Shown here: in pieces, positions 26,791 to 36,300 of the stretch
Layout of the letters: every line of letters begins with the position of its first letter
Position numbering within the stretch: position 1 is the first letter of the stretch
From: JAAZPT01 sp964544955
GTDB lineage: Bacteria; Bacillota; Clostridia; Christensenellales; Aristaeellaceae
Assembly: GCA_964544955.1 (NCBI GenBank)
Contig: CAZJEB010000005.1
Span: 83,567 to 147,566, forward strand
Direction: 5' to 3'
DNA length: 64,000 nucleotides
The notes under the pieces: model-generated
Databases searched by the model: none
What the model saw: only the letters and a program-made list of their open reading frames with translations
Told to the model about the DNA's origin: nothing
Made by a program: the position numbers and the translations under genes

Positions 26791-27918
26791 CGTGTTCACG
26801 AGGATTATTTTTTACAAAGTAGCCAAGGCGGTTATTCCTCTGCCATGTTAGATAGAACTGATAACTATTGGATAGTTGATGAAAGCCACCCCACAGATAG
26901 CGTTGAAAAACAAATTGACCAAATTGCTAAAACCCTTGCTCATTTAAGAACATATATAAACAAAAGTGGCGTTGGTGTTACAAGAATACCAGAATTTAAT
27001 GTAAAATTAATTGTAAAAGATGGTCAAATTGATAATTTTAATATCCCCTCAAGTGTAGTAGACCCAATAACAATTGTAGCGGTTGACAGTACAGCTGTTG
27101 CAAAAGGCATGCCAAAGGCAAATGGCACATTCCCAGTAGTATCAGGTTTTGTTGCAGAGTTTAACAATAATAGCACTACAAATATTTATAATTTTGACTT
27201 TGCAAAAAATGCTAGATATACCGTAGACGAAGCCATAAATGCTTATGGCCCAGCATTATTAGCTGATGCTAACGATGGTAAATATCCCACTGGTCAAGCC
27301 TTAAACTATAGTGATTACGGTACAACTGCTCAAGTTGACCCTGCAATAAAAACAGTAAGACCTTTTACAGTAGCCAACTGCAACAATTGCGTATTTGTAA
27401 CATTAGCAAGCCAACTAAGCCTAAGTGAAGCAAACAACTTAACAGAAATTCCATTAAATGCTACTGGTAAGGCCTTGGTTGCCATAACATCACCCTATAC
27501 CTCTAAAACTGGTATAACAAATGCTGCAAACCAAACATTGCCAGACTTAACTTATTATTTAGAATCAAGCAACCCTGCAATTGCCACAGTTGCTCAAGAT
27601 GGAACAATTACTCCAGTATCAGTAGGCACATTTAGTGTATTAGCAAAAGCAAGGGATGCAAATAATAATGGTGAAATTGAAAAACCATTTGCATTAATAG
27701 AGTTTAGGGTTGTTGAAGAACAAACAGCTACACCAACCCCTTCACCCGCACCAACCAATACACCTGCACCTACAAACACACCCGTACCAACAGTAGTACC
27801 ACAAATAAACCCTCCACAAACAGGCGATACTTCTCCATTGTTCATGTACTTTGCTTTAATAATAAGCTCAATTGCAACAGTATTAATTGTAAGCAAACTA
27901 AAATTAAAAAAGAAATAA
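26791..27918 (+). pseudogene. C-terminal part of the same surface protein, with cell-wall anchor
   Basis: It stays in the same frame as the preceding gene, separated only by one TAG. The first in-frame ATG is at 26845, but it has no ribosome site, so this half is probably not made independently. It holds a globular segment, a Big_2-like domain (YYLESSNPAIATVAQDGTIT), a Pro/Thr linker and a sortase-type tail (NPPQTGD, a hydrophobic helix, then KLKLKKK). A single substitution, a sequencing error or readthrough could restore a 748-residue anchored protein. TAG is used as a normal stop elsewhere here (for example rmuC), so recoding is not the default reading. Confidence 0.6.
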
Positions 27919-27926
27919 CAAATAAT

Positions 27927-27963
27927 AAAAAAGGCTATATTTATTAGAATATAGCCTTTTTTA
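27927..27963. terminator. Bidirectional terminator after the surface protein
   Basis: A 13-base-pair stem (AAAAAAGGCTATA / TATAGCCTTTTTT) with a loop of about 10 bases lies between convergent genes. Confidence 0.9.
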
Positions 27964-28536
27964 TATAATTATTTCGCTTGTTGGAATTACTATATCGCAT
28001 TGTTTTTTTATATCAGCATTAAAATATTTATCTTCCAAGGGTAACCACTTATTTACAAACTTATTATATACTTCAATTGAACTTCTATCTTTAAGCCTTT
28101 TGTGCTGTAAATCAATATTTACATCAATAAAAACTTTATAATCGTAATAATCTCTAAGGTTTTTATTAAGGCAGTATACTCCCTCAACGATAATTACATT
28201 GCTTGCATTAACAATTGTTGTGGGCTCTAAACTTTGTATTTTGCAATTAAATTTTTTTAATGCAATAGATGGTTCTTCACTTTTTAAAGGTAATAATACT
28301 TCATATAAAAAACGTTCATGGTCAATATTCTCCCCCACCTCGCTAAGCCTTTCTTGTGTTTGTAGCTTTAAAGGTAGAAAAAAATCATCTATATGAAAAA
28401 CAGTTATATTGTATTTTTTTGCCAAATAGTTTGCAAGCGTGGTTTTTCCACTAGCTGCTCGGCCTTCTATTGCTATTACTGTTCTTTTATCTTTATTTAA
28501 AAAGCTTTCAATATTATTAATAAAATCATTGTACAT
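27961..28536 (-). CDS. Uridine kinase-like P-loop kinase
   Basis: 191 residues. Walker A GRAASGKTT near residue 25, then HIDDFFLP, as in uridine kinase/phosphoribulokinase proteins that phosphorylate small molecules. Also VIIVEGVYCLN and the late KDRS region. The substrate is probably a nucleoside or a sugar but cannot be read. Its start directly follows the glycosyltransferase stop, so both belong to one leftward unit. The pairing with a glycosyltransferase hints at a role in sugar supply or glycan synthesis. Confidence 0.8.
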   Translation of the reverse strand: MYNDFINNIESFLNKDKRTVIAIEGRAASGKTTLANYLAKKYNITVFHIDDFFLPLKLQTQERLSEVGENIDHERFLYEVLLPLKSEEPSIALKKFNCKIQSLEPTTIVNASNVIIVEGVYCLNKNLRDYYDYKVFIDVNIDLQHKRLKDRSSIEVYNKFVNKWLPLEDKYFNADIKKQCDIVIPTSEIII

Positions 28537-29679
28537 TTACTTCTCCAAACTATTTACTGTGTTAAAAATTTTGTTGAACTGGAATTCCCAACTCATCTTT
28601 TCCTCTGCATATTTTCTCATATCTAAAGGAATATTTGTTGCGGTTTTAAATTTCATTGCAAAGTTAACAACAGAATTAATATCCACATTGCTTTCATCAT
28701 TTGAAATTTTTAATACAAAAGATAATTCAGGGTTTAGTGCTGGATCATCTGTTGCATAAACGAAAGGTATGCCCCTTGCAGTGTATTCTCTAGCTTTTAG
28801 AATAGACACTGAATTAAAATTAAGTCTATACATTCCCAATGTACCAATACCCACATCGCAAGTGTTCATTATTTCATCCAATTCACTGCCATACATAGCA
28901 CCATAAAACTTAATATTGCTTAATTTTTGGTTTTTAGCTAATTCCATCCATGTTTTTAAAGATCCATCACCTTCATTGCCAACCATGTGAATTTTTACTG
29001 GAATATTTCCTTTATAATCTGCCACACCTTTTATAAGCCTGTCATAACCTTGCCATATACTCATGCTTGCAATTGCAATTATGTTTACTTCGTCTTTTTT
29101 TAAATTTGGTTTTCTAAGGTTAAAGCCATTAACATTTACAGCATTTTCGATATTAATTGCGGGTTTTGATAAAAATTGCCCATTGCTTTTTTCGCCAATA
29201 AGGGTAAATAAGCTTATATATTTTGAAGCTTTTTTTAAAAATAATTTTGAAATATTCAAATACATTCCTACAAGCTTATTGGGCGGGCTTACATTTTCCG
29301 CTGGATATGTGGGAATTTCTGTTATTACTTTTAATTTGGGATATTTTTTAGTTTCCTTATACATTAAGTATCCACATAGTTCAAGGGCTTCATTGCGAAC
29401 ATACATATAATCAAAATCTTGTTTTAAAGATTTTTTTGCACAACGATACAAATCTATAAATGCAAAAACATGTAAATATAAGCTTGATTTTGCATTTTTT
29501 AGGCTTTTAATTTTTGTTTTAACCCCTTTATTAACAATATAATAAAAAGAGCTATCATAAGCAAAATAATAAACATCATAGCCCATATTCATTAGTATGT
29601 TAATTTGCCCATCAAACTTTTGTTTAAGGTTATATTTAACATCAATAGGGTATTTACAAACAAACAAAATCTTTTTCAT
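28537..29679 (-). CDS. Glycosyltransferase family 4-like protein
   Basis: 380 residues with a two-domain GT-B layout. The N-terminal domain starts MKKILFVCKYPIDVKYN. The C-terminal sugar-nucleotide domain has NIIAIASMSIWQGYDRLIKG, VGNEGDGSL, KFYGAMYGSELDEIMNTCDVGIG and KAREYTARGIPFVYA. Cytoplasmic, possibly for surface glycans; donor and acceptor are unknown. First gene of a two-gene unit with the kinase-like gene. Confidence 0.88.
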   Translation of the reverse strand: MKKILFVCKYPIDVKYNLKQKFDGQINILMNMGYDVYYFAYDSSFYYIVNKGVKTKIKSLKNAKSSLYLHVFAFIDLYRCAKKSLKQDFDYMYVRNEALELCGYLMYKETKKYPKLKVITEIPTYPAENVSPPNKLVGMYLNISKLFLKKASKYISLFTLIGEKSNGQFLSKPAINIENAVNVNGFNLRKPNLKKDEVNIIAIASMSIWQGYDRLIKGVADYKGNIPVKIHMVGNEGDGSLKTWMELAKNQKLSNIKFYGAMYGSELDEIMNTCDVGIGTLGMYRLNFNSVSILKAREYTARGIPFVYATDDPALNPELSFVLKISNDESNVDINSVVNFAMKFKTATNIPLDMRKYAEEKMSWEFQFNKIFNTVNSLEK

Positions 29680-29780
29680 ATTGCACCTTTACTTACACAA
29701 ATATAAAAACATTATAGTTTATGGCTCTTAATTTTACAAGTTAATAAAAACATGGTTAAATATAAAAAATTATAATTATC

Positions 29781-29809
29781 TTGACATTACCTATACAAAT
29801 AAGTAAAAT
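29781..29809 (+). promoter_or_regulatory. Promoter of the Gx-transporter/FMN-binding operon
   Basis: TTGACA (29781-29786), 17 bases, TAAAAT (29804-29809), about 34 bases before the start codon at 29843. Confidence 0.72.
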
Positions 29810-29842
29810 TGATATGATTAATCCATATAAATGGGGATTTAA

Positions 29843-30376
29843 ATGAATATAAAAACAATTACACGTTTAGGCTTGCTAAGTTCATTAATGTTGTTGCTTG
29901 GCATTGTAGAGCGAAATTTTCCTATTGCTCCAGGAATACCTGGAATTAAATTAGGCTTGGCAAACTCCGTGCTTTTATACGCATTGTGTTTAATAAATAC
30001 AAAAAGTGCTTGGATATTAGCAGGTATAAAAGTTGTGCTGGGCGGAATACTGTATTCTGGTCCCATAGCAATGATGTACTCTGCAAGTGGCACAATATTA
30101 AGTATGTTAGCAATGATTTTAACTTTAAAAGTAAAAGATATAGGTTTTATTGGTATAAGTGTTTGTGGTGCTGTTATGCACATGCTAGGTCAAATACTTA
30201 TATCAAGATTTATGCTAGGAACTTGGGCAGTTGTAATACAGGTGCCCATACTTCTTGTATCAGCAGTAGTAACAGGTATATTAACAGGCATTGTAACACA
30301 AATGGTTTGTAAAGCTTTAGTTCACTCAATGCCTGATAGTAAAAAACGCTTAAAAGACTTGGGTTTGTATAAATAA
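29843..30376 (+). CDS. Gx transporter / heptaprenyl diphosphate synthase component I-like membrane protein
   Basis: 177 residues with five or six hydrophobic helices and the family segment NFPIAPGIPGIKLGLANSVLLYAL followed by GGILYSGPIAMMYSASGT. This is the Hpre_diP_synt_I/Gx family (ECF S-component-like). It is often found next to FMN-binding-domain proteins in clostridial electron-transfer loci, as here. Its ligand is not established; annotations to heptaprenyl synthesis are doubtful. Twenty bases separate it from the FMN-binding gene. Confidence 0.82.
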   Translation: MNIKTITRLGLLSSLMLLLGIVERNFPIAPGIPGIKLGLANSVLLYALCLINTKSAWILAGIKVVLGGILYSGPIAMMYSASGTILSMLAMILTLKVKDIGFIGISVCGAVMHMLGQILISRFMLGTWAVVIQVPILLVSAVVTGILTGIVTQMVCKALVHSMPDSKKRLKDLGLYK

Positions 30377-30396
30377 TATTTGAATGGAGAGTATTT

Positions 30397-33171
30397 ATGG
30401 ATAACAAAAAGAAAGCTATGCCTGCTTGGCTAGTATTAACAATTATTACAGTAATTGCTGCATTAGGTTTATCATTAACAAACCTTGCAACAAAAGACAT
30501 TATTGCATCACGTGCAGCTGGTGAAAAAAATCAAGCCTTAATTGCTTTAGTTCCAGATGCCGATACTTTTGAGGATGTAGAAATACCGGAAGGCGTTACC
30601 TTAGATACCCTTGCTGCTGCAAAACAAGGCAGTAAAGTTTTAGCTCACGTGGCTCAAACAACTGTTCAAGGTTATGCAGGGCCTATTGAGGTAATTAGCG
30701 CAGTTGATGCCGACTATAATTTATTAGGAATTTCTGTTGGCGGAAGTGCTTTTGCTGAAACTGCTGGTTTAGGTTCAAAGGTTCAAGAACCAGAATTTGT
30801 TGACCAATACAAAGGTGTTGCAACACCTGTAAAAATGAACAGTGATGTGGATCAAGTAAGTGGTGCAACGATATCATCAAACGCTGTTAATAAAGCCGTG
30901 AATACAACCGTTGACAATATTAAAATTGCTTTAGGCGACACAAGTGGAATAGTATCAGAAGCCGATAAACGTGCGAATACATTGGCCGCTTTAGTACCAG
31001 ATGCAAATAGTTTTGAAAATCAAACAATAGCTGAAGGTAGTGAGTTAGATAGTTTTGAACTAGCAAAATCTGGTGATAAGGTTGTTGCCTATGTTGCTCA
31101 AACAACAGAAAAAGGCTTTGCTGGCCCAATAGAGGTAATTACTGCTACAGATTTAGGCTATAAGGTACTTGGTATATCTGTAGGTGGTAGCGACTTTGCA
31201 GAAACAGAAGGTCTTGGTTCTAAGGTTACCGAACCTGAATTTACCGATTTGTTCAAAGGTTTAGCTGTTAAAGCAGAACTAAATAATAATATTGACCAAA
31301 TAAGTGGTGCTACAGTATCATCAAAGGCTGTTGTAGATGCTGTTAATAAAGCTATTAAGGGCATAAAACTTGCTAACGGCGAAGAAATTGAAGAAGAACC
31401 TGTTGTTGAAGTTGTAAAAGCAGAATTAGTACCTGGTGCAGATAATTATGAAGAACAAGTTTTAGCTGATGGCGCTTTAGAAAAGTTAGAAGTTGCTAAA
31501 GCTGGCGACAAAGTTATTGGTTATGTTGGCCAATTAAGTGCTGAAGGCTTTGAAGGCCCTATCGAAGTTAAACTTGCTACAGATACAGAGTTTAAAATCG
31601 TTGGTATAGAAGTTGGTGGCGAAAAATTTGCTGAAACCGAAGGCTTAGGCTCTAAAGTTAAAGACGCTGAATTTAAAGATCAATACATAGGTTTAAGCGC
31701 TCCCATTGAACTTAACAAAGATGTTGACCAAGTTAGTTCCGCTACAATATCTTCTAAAGCTGTAAACGATACAGTTAACGCTATATTAGACAATGTTAAA
31801 TCATACTTTGCATCTGAAGGAGCTGTTACAGAAGAAGCTCCCGTAGTTGAAAAAGTTTTAGGGTTAGTACCAGGCGCAGATAAATATGAAGAACAAGTTT
31901 TAGCTGATGGCGCTTTAGAAAAATTAGAAGTTGCTAAAGCAGGTGACAAAGTTGTTGGGTACGTTGGCCAATTAAGTGCTGCAGGCTTTGAAGGCCCTAT
32001 CGAAGTTAAACTTGCTACAGATACAGAGTTTAAAATCGTTGGTATAGAAGTTGGTGGCGAAAAATTTGCTGAAACCGAAGGCTTAGGCTCTAAAGTTAAG
32101 GAAGCCGAATTTAAAGATCAATATATAGGCCTAAGCGCTCCTGTAGAGCTTAACAAAGATGTTGACCAAGTTAGTTCCGCTACAATATCATCCAAAGCTG
32201 TAAACGATACAGTTAACGCTATATTAGACAATGTTAAATCATACTTCGCTGTTGAAGATACTGTTTCAAAAGAAGCTCCTGTAGTTGAAGAAGCTGTTAC
32301 GGAAGAAACCCCTGTAGTTGAAGAAGTTTTAGGATTAGTACCTGGTGCTGATAAATACGAAGAACAAGTTTTAGCTGATGGCGCTTTAGAAAAGTTAGAA
32401 GTTGCTAAAGCTGGTGACAAAGTTATTGGTTATGTTGGCCAATTAAGTGCTGCAGGCTTTGAAGCCCCTATCGAAGTTAAACTTGCTACAGATACAGAGT
32501 TCAAAATCGTTGGTATAGAAGTTGGTGGCGAAAAATTTGCTGAAACCGAAGGCTTAGGCTCTAAAGTTAAAGACGCTGAATTTAAAGATCAATACATAGG
32601 TTTAAGCGCTCCCATTGAACTTAACAAAGATGTTGACCAAGTTAGTTCCGCTACAATATCTTCTAAAGCTGTAAACGATACAGTTAACGCTATATTAGAC
32701 AATGTTAAATCATACTTTGCATCTGAAGGAGCTGTTACAGAAGAAGCTCCCGTAGTTGAAAAAGTTTTAGGGTTAGTACCAGGCGCAGATAAATATGAAG
32801 AACAAGTTTTAGCTGATGGCGCTTTAGAAAAATTAGAAGTTGCTAAAGCAGCTGACAAAGTTGTTGGGTACGTTGGCCAATTAAGTGATGAAGGCTTTGA
32901 AGCCCCTATCGAAGTTAAACTTGCTACAGATACAGAGTTCAAAATCGTTGGAATAGAAGTTGGTGGCGAAAAATTTGCTGAAACTGAAGGCTTAGGCTCA
33001 AAAGTTAAGGAAGCTGAATTTAAAGATCAATACATTGGTTTAACTGCTCCTATTGAACTTAACAAAGATGTTGACCAAGTTAGTTCAGCTACAATATCTT
33101 CCAAAGCTGTAAACGATACAGTTAACGCTATATTAGACAATATTAAGTCATACTTTGCTGTTGAAAAATAA
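30397..33171 (+). CDS. Extracytoplasmic six-domain FMN-binding protein
   Basis: 924 residues. An N-terminal membrane helix (about 10-30) is followed by six tandem FMN_bind domains (RnfG/NqrC type). Each carries a flavinylation motif DQxS(G/S)AT, with the acceptor Thr at 158, 306, 450, 596, 753 and 899. Domains 1-2 have SGAT; domains 3-6 have SSAT. Acidic Glu/Val-rich linkers separate them. It probably holds a chain of covalent FMN groups on the outer face and relays electrons. Covalent attachment needs an ApbE flavin transferase, not encoded in this window. Domains 3-6 are nearly identical at DNA level (see the repeat entries). Co-transcribed with the Gx protein. Confidence 0.88.
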   Translation: MDNKKKAMPAWLVLTIITVIAALGLSLTNLATKDIIASRAAGEKNQALIALVPDADTFEDVEIPEGVTLDTLAAAKQGSKVLAHVAQTTVQGYAGPIEVISAVDADYNLLGISVGGSAFAETAGLGSKVQEPEFVDQYKGVATPVKMNSDVDQVSGATISSNAVNKAVNTTVDNIKIALGDTSGIVSEADKRANTLAALVPDANSFENQTIAEGSELDSFELAKSGDKVVAYVAQTTEKGFAGPIEVITATDLGYKVLGISVGGSDFAETEGLGSKVTEPEFTDLFKGLAVKAELNNNIDQISGATVSSKAVVDAVNKAIKGIKLANGEEIEEEPVVEVVKAELVPGADNYEEQVLADGALEKLEVAKAGDKVIGYVGQLSAEGFEGPIEVKLATDTEFKIVGIEVGGEKFAETEGLGSKVKDAEFKDQYIGLSAPIELNKDVDQVSSATISSKAVNDTVNAILDNVKSYFASEGAVTEEAPVVEKVLGLVPGADKYEEQVLADGALEKLEVAKAGDKVVGYVGQLSAAGFEGPIEVKLATDTEFKIVGIEVGGEKFAETEGLGSKVKEAEFKDQYIGLSAPVELNKDVDQVSSATISSKAVNDTVNAILDNVKSYFAVEDTVSKEAPVVEEAVTEETPVVEEVLGLVPGADKYEEQVLADGALEKLEVAKAGDKVIGYVGQLSAAGFEAPIEVKLATDTEFKIVGIEVGGEKFAETEGLGSKVKDAEFKDQYIGLSAPIELNKDVDQVSSATISSKAVNDTVNAILDNVKSYFASEGAVTEEAPVVEKVLGLVPGADKYEEQVLADGALEKLEVAKAADKVVGYVGQLSDEGFEAPIEVKLATDTEFKIVGIEVGGEKFAETEGLGSKVKEAEFKDQYIGLTAPIELNKDVDQVSSATISSKAVNDTVNAILDNIKSYFAVEK
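31426..32334 (+). repeat. 909-bp direct repeat, copy 1 (FMN_bind domains 3 and 4)
   Basis: Equivalent TTAGTACC sites occur at 31426, 31864, 32335 and 32773. The spacings are 438, 471 and 438 bases. Domains 3 and 4 as a block match domains 5 and 6 at an offset of 909 bases, with long identical runs (for example from about 31660 and 32569). This suggests one duplication of a two-domain block. Confidence 0.9.
32335..33171 (+). repeat. 909-bp direct repeat, copy 2 (FMN_bind domains 5 and 6)
   Basis: The second copy of the two-domain block, cut short by the stop codon. Domain 5 is nearly identical to domain 3, and domain 6 to domain 4. Confidence 0.88.
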
Positions 33172-33184
33172 ACAAACATTTGTT

Positions 33185-33212
33185 AATAGGCACTTTAATA
33201 GTGCCTATTTTC
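33185..33212 (+). terminator. Terminator after the FMN-binding gene
   Basis: The stem ATAGGCACT / AGTGCCTAT with a 5-base loop is followed by TTTTC. Confidence 0.78.
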
Positions 33213-33257
33213 ATTTGTAAATTATTAACAAAGTGTTAATAAAGTATTGATTTTTGA

Positions 33258-33286
33258 TTGACTATATTGTTGATTAATGGTAAAAT
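33258..33286 (+). promoter_or_regulatory. Promoter of the surface caspase-like gene
   Basis: TTGACT (33258-33263), 17 bases, TAAAAT (33281-33286) with an upstream TG, so an extended -10. Confidence 0.78.
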
Positions 33287-33321
33287 TATTGCGTATTAAC
33301 CTAAATGGAGGTACTAATATT

Positions 33322-36300
33322 ATGAGTTTTAAAAGATTATTATCCATAATTTGTATAGCTTTCGTATTATTTACAAGTATTGCTCCTAGCTATATTATGG
33401 AAACCACAGAAAACATTGTTGTAGATGAAATTCAAGAAAAATCTACAGAGACTTTGGCACCTGTTGAAGAACAAGTAGCAACAGAGGCTCCAGCTACAAA
33501 TACCCCTGAGCCAACAGCGGCACCTGCCACATCAACGCCAGAGCCAACCAAGGTGCCTGAAACATCAACTCCAGAACCCACTGAAGCTCCTGCTACTCCT
33601 GTTGTAACAGAGGCTCCAGTTACAAGCAAGCCTGTAGCTACCGAAGCACTAGTAACTGATTCACCCGTTGATACCGAAACCCCTGTAACAGATGCACCAA
33701 TTGTTACAGAGGCTCCTGTAACTGATGAACCAGTAGATACCGAGGCCCCAACAACTATTGCTCCTGTTGAGACTGAAACAGTAACAACAAATACTGTTAC
33801 ACCAGCAAGCTCAACACCAGAGCCAACAAGCACAGTTAGTGCAACCACGTCAGTTGTGCCCAGCATTGAACCTTCAATTTCACCAGAACCAGTAATTTTT
33901 GAGGTGAGTGCTTTAGGTAGCTCAACCGCTACACTAGTAAAGTATAATGGTAATGATAAAATTGTTAGTATTCCTACAACAGTAGATGGTTTAAAAATAA
34001 CTGAAATATCTACAAATGCATTTTTAAATAATTCAGTAATAGAAAAACTAATTATCCCAGAAGGCGTAAAAAAAATACAAAAGGATGCTATTGTTAACTG
34101 TAAACTTCTAAATAACATTGAACTACCAAAATCACTTAACTTTATTGATGTTAACGCCTTTAGAAACGTTGAAGATAGAAACCACGGCGACGGAATAAAA
34201 CCAACATATAAAGTTGATGCAAGAAGCTATGCCTTTGGTTTTATACTTGAAAATAGATACAAATATTCAACTGTTGAGCCAAAATCAAACTTTGAATATG
34301 ATATGGCACGAGATGCAAAAGCTAATGTTATAGTTGGTGATATTGTTAGCCTAACAATACCAGAAAGTAACTATGGCGGCACACCACCTTACCAATATAC
34401 AACATATATTTACTGTAATAATAGCGTAGTTGAGCATATTCCATTCACAAGCTCAAGAATTGTTACATATAGGTTTACTTCCCCTGGTGCTTATGAAATA
34501 AAATCATGGGTAAGGGATAGTAATCAAGTTGTTGTTAACTCAATAAACCCTGCTGTGTATACTGTAACTGGTGCCTATACTCATCAATTACAGGTTTATG
34601 GTACAGTAAACAAAACACAAGTAACATTAGGCGAAGAATGCATTTTTTATGCACACCCTAGCGGTGGTGCTGCCCCTTATACATATGCATATTATTTGTT
34701 TAAAGATAATGTGAGGATTGCAACAACTGCTTATTCAACAGACATTTACTATACTTATAAGCCTACAGCAGCTGGTAATTATCATGTAACAATATTTGCA
34801 AAAGATAGTTTGGGTAGAATTGTTACTAGTAACACTCCAGTAATTTCTGTACAGCCCTATTCTCCATTAAGCTTAAATGTAAGCGTTAATAAAACAAGTG
34901 TTAACCTTGGGGAAAATATTATATTTACAGCTCAAGCAAAGAATGGAACATCACCTTATATATATGCTTTCTACCTATTTAGAGATAATGCATTAATACA
35001 TAGAGGCCAATACTCAAATAATAATACATTTACATATAAGGCTGATATTGTTGGCACTTATAAAGTGAACGTGTTTGTTAAAGATTCAAAAACTACTATC
35101 GCATATAAAACTAGCGTAAATGTTACTGCTGGTGCACTTCAAAATCTAACAGCATATGGCACAATAAATGGCAACTTAAACCCAGTCACTATAAACATTG
35201 GTGAAAGCGTTACTTTTGGAACAGTTGCAAATGGCGGCGTTAAGCCCTACAGATATGCCTATTATATTTACAAAGATAATTTACCGGTATATAAAGGCAC
35301 TTACTCAAACATAAACTCCTTCACATATATCCCTACAAGCCCTGGAATTTATAAGGCGGGTATTTTTGTTAGGGATGCAAGCGGTAAACAAGTATCCTCA
35401 TTTACATCAAATGTTACAGTTAGTGGTTCAAGCACGGCTCTTTCATTAATTGCTACAGCAACACCGTCTGGGCAATATGTTGGTAACACCATTTCATTTA
35501 AAGGCTTAGCTACAGGAGGTAGCATCCCTTACAAATATGCTTTTTATGTATATAAAGATGATGTAAGGGTTGCAAACATTGCCTACGGTGCAAACTCAAT
35601 ATATAATTATAGGCCAACAAGCGCTGGAACTTATTATGCAACCGTGTTTGTGATGGATGCCACAGGAAAAAGACTTGCAATTGATACAATTAAAACATAT
35701 ATTCAAGTTTCTAATGTAGCTCCTTTGCAAATTAATTCCAACTCAAGTAGTTATGCCTTGCATACAAATGAGATATTATTTGTAACTGCAATGGCAAGCG
35801 GCGGTGTTTCTCCTTATCAGTTTGCATTTTATGTAATTAAAGACGGAGTTACCATATACAAAGGTGCTTATGGTAATAACCCATTATTCGAATATACACC
35901 TACTGTTGCTGGCACTTATAAAATTACAAGCTTTGTTAAGGATTCTAGAAATATTAGGGCAGCCAACACTACTAACAATATTGTAGTAAGCACTCCTGCC
36001 CCACAACCAATAAACATTTATACAACATTAGATAAAGTTAATCTTGAATTAGGTAATGAATTATCTAATAAAGTTACAATAAGAGCTTTTGCTTCAAATG
36101 GCATTTCGCCTTATACCTATGCTTTTTATGTGGTTAATGTTAATACCAACACTAATGTTTATAAAGGTACATATACACAAAATTCCTCATTTACTTATAC
36201 ACCAACTGAAGTTGGAACTTATAAGTTTATAGCCTTTGTTAAAGACTCTACAGGAACAACGGCATTTGTATCATCAACTAATTTTATTGTTACAGCACCA

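Noticed and set aside
29843..30376. Firm call as heptaprenyl diphosphate synthase subunit
   Set aside because: It is a multi-helix membrane protein next to an FMN-binding protein; the Gx-transporter reading fits better and the enzymatic name is doubtful.
31680..32942. Nearly identical antisense reading frames of 89-117 codons in the FMN-binding gene
   Set aside because: They recur only because the sense domains are repeated; no ribosome sites or promoters.
31426..33171. Regular repeats as a CRISPR array or mobile element
   Set aside because: Units are 438-471 bases, coding, in frame and correspond to protein domains; no spacers, inverted ends or transposase.
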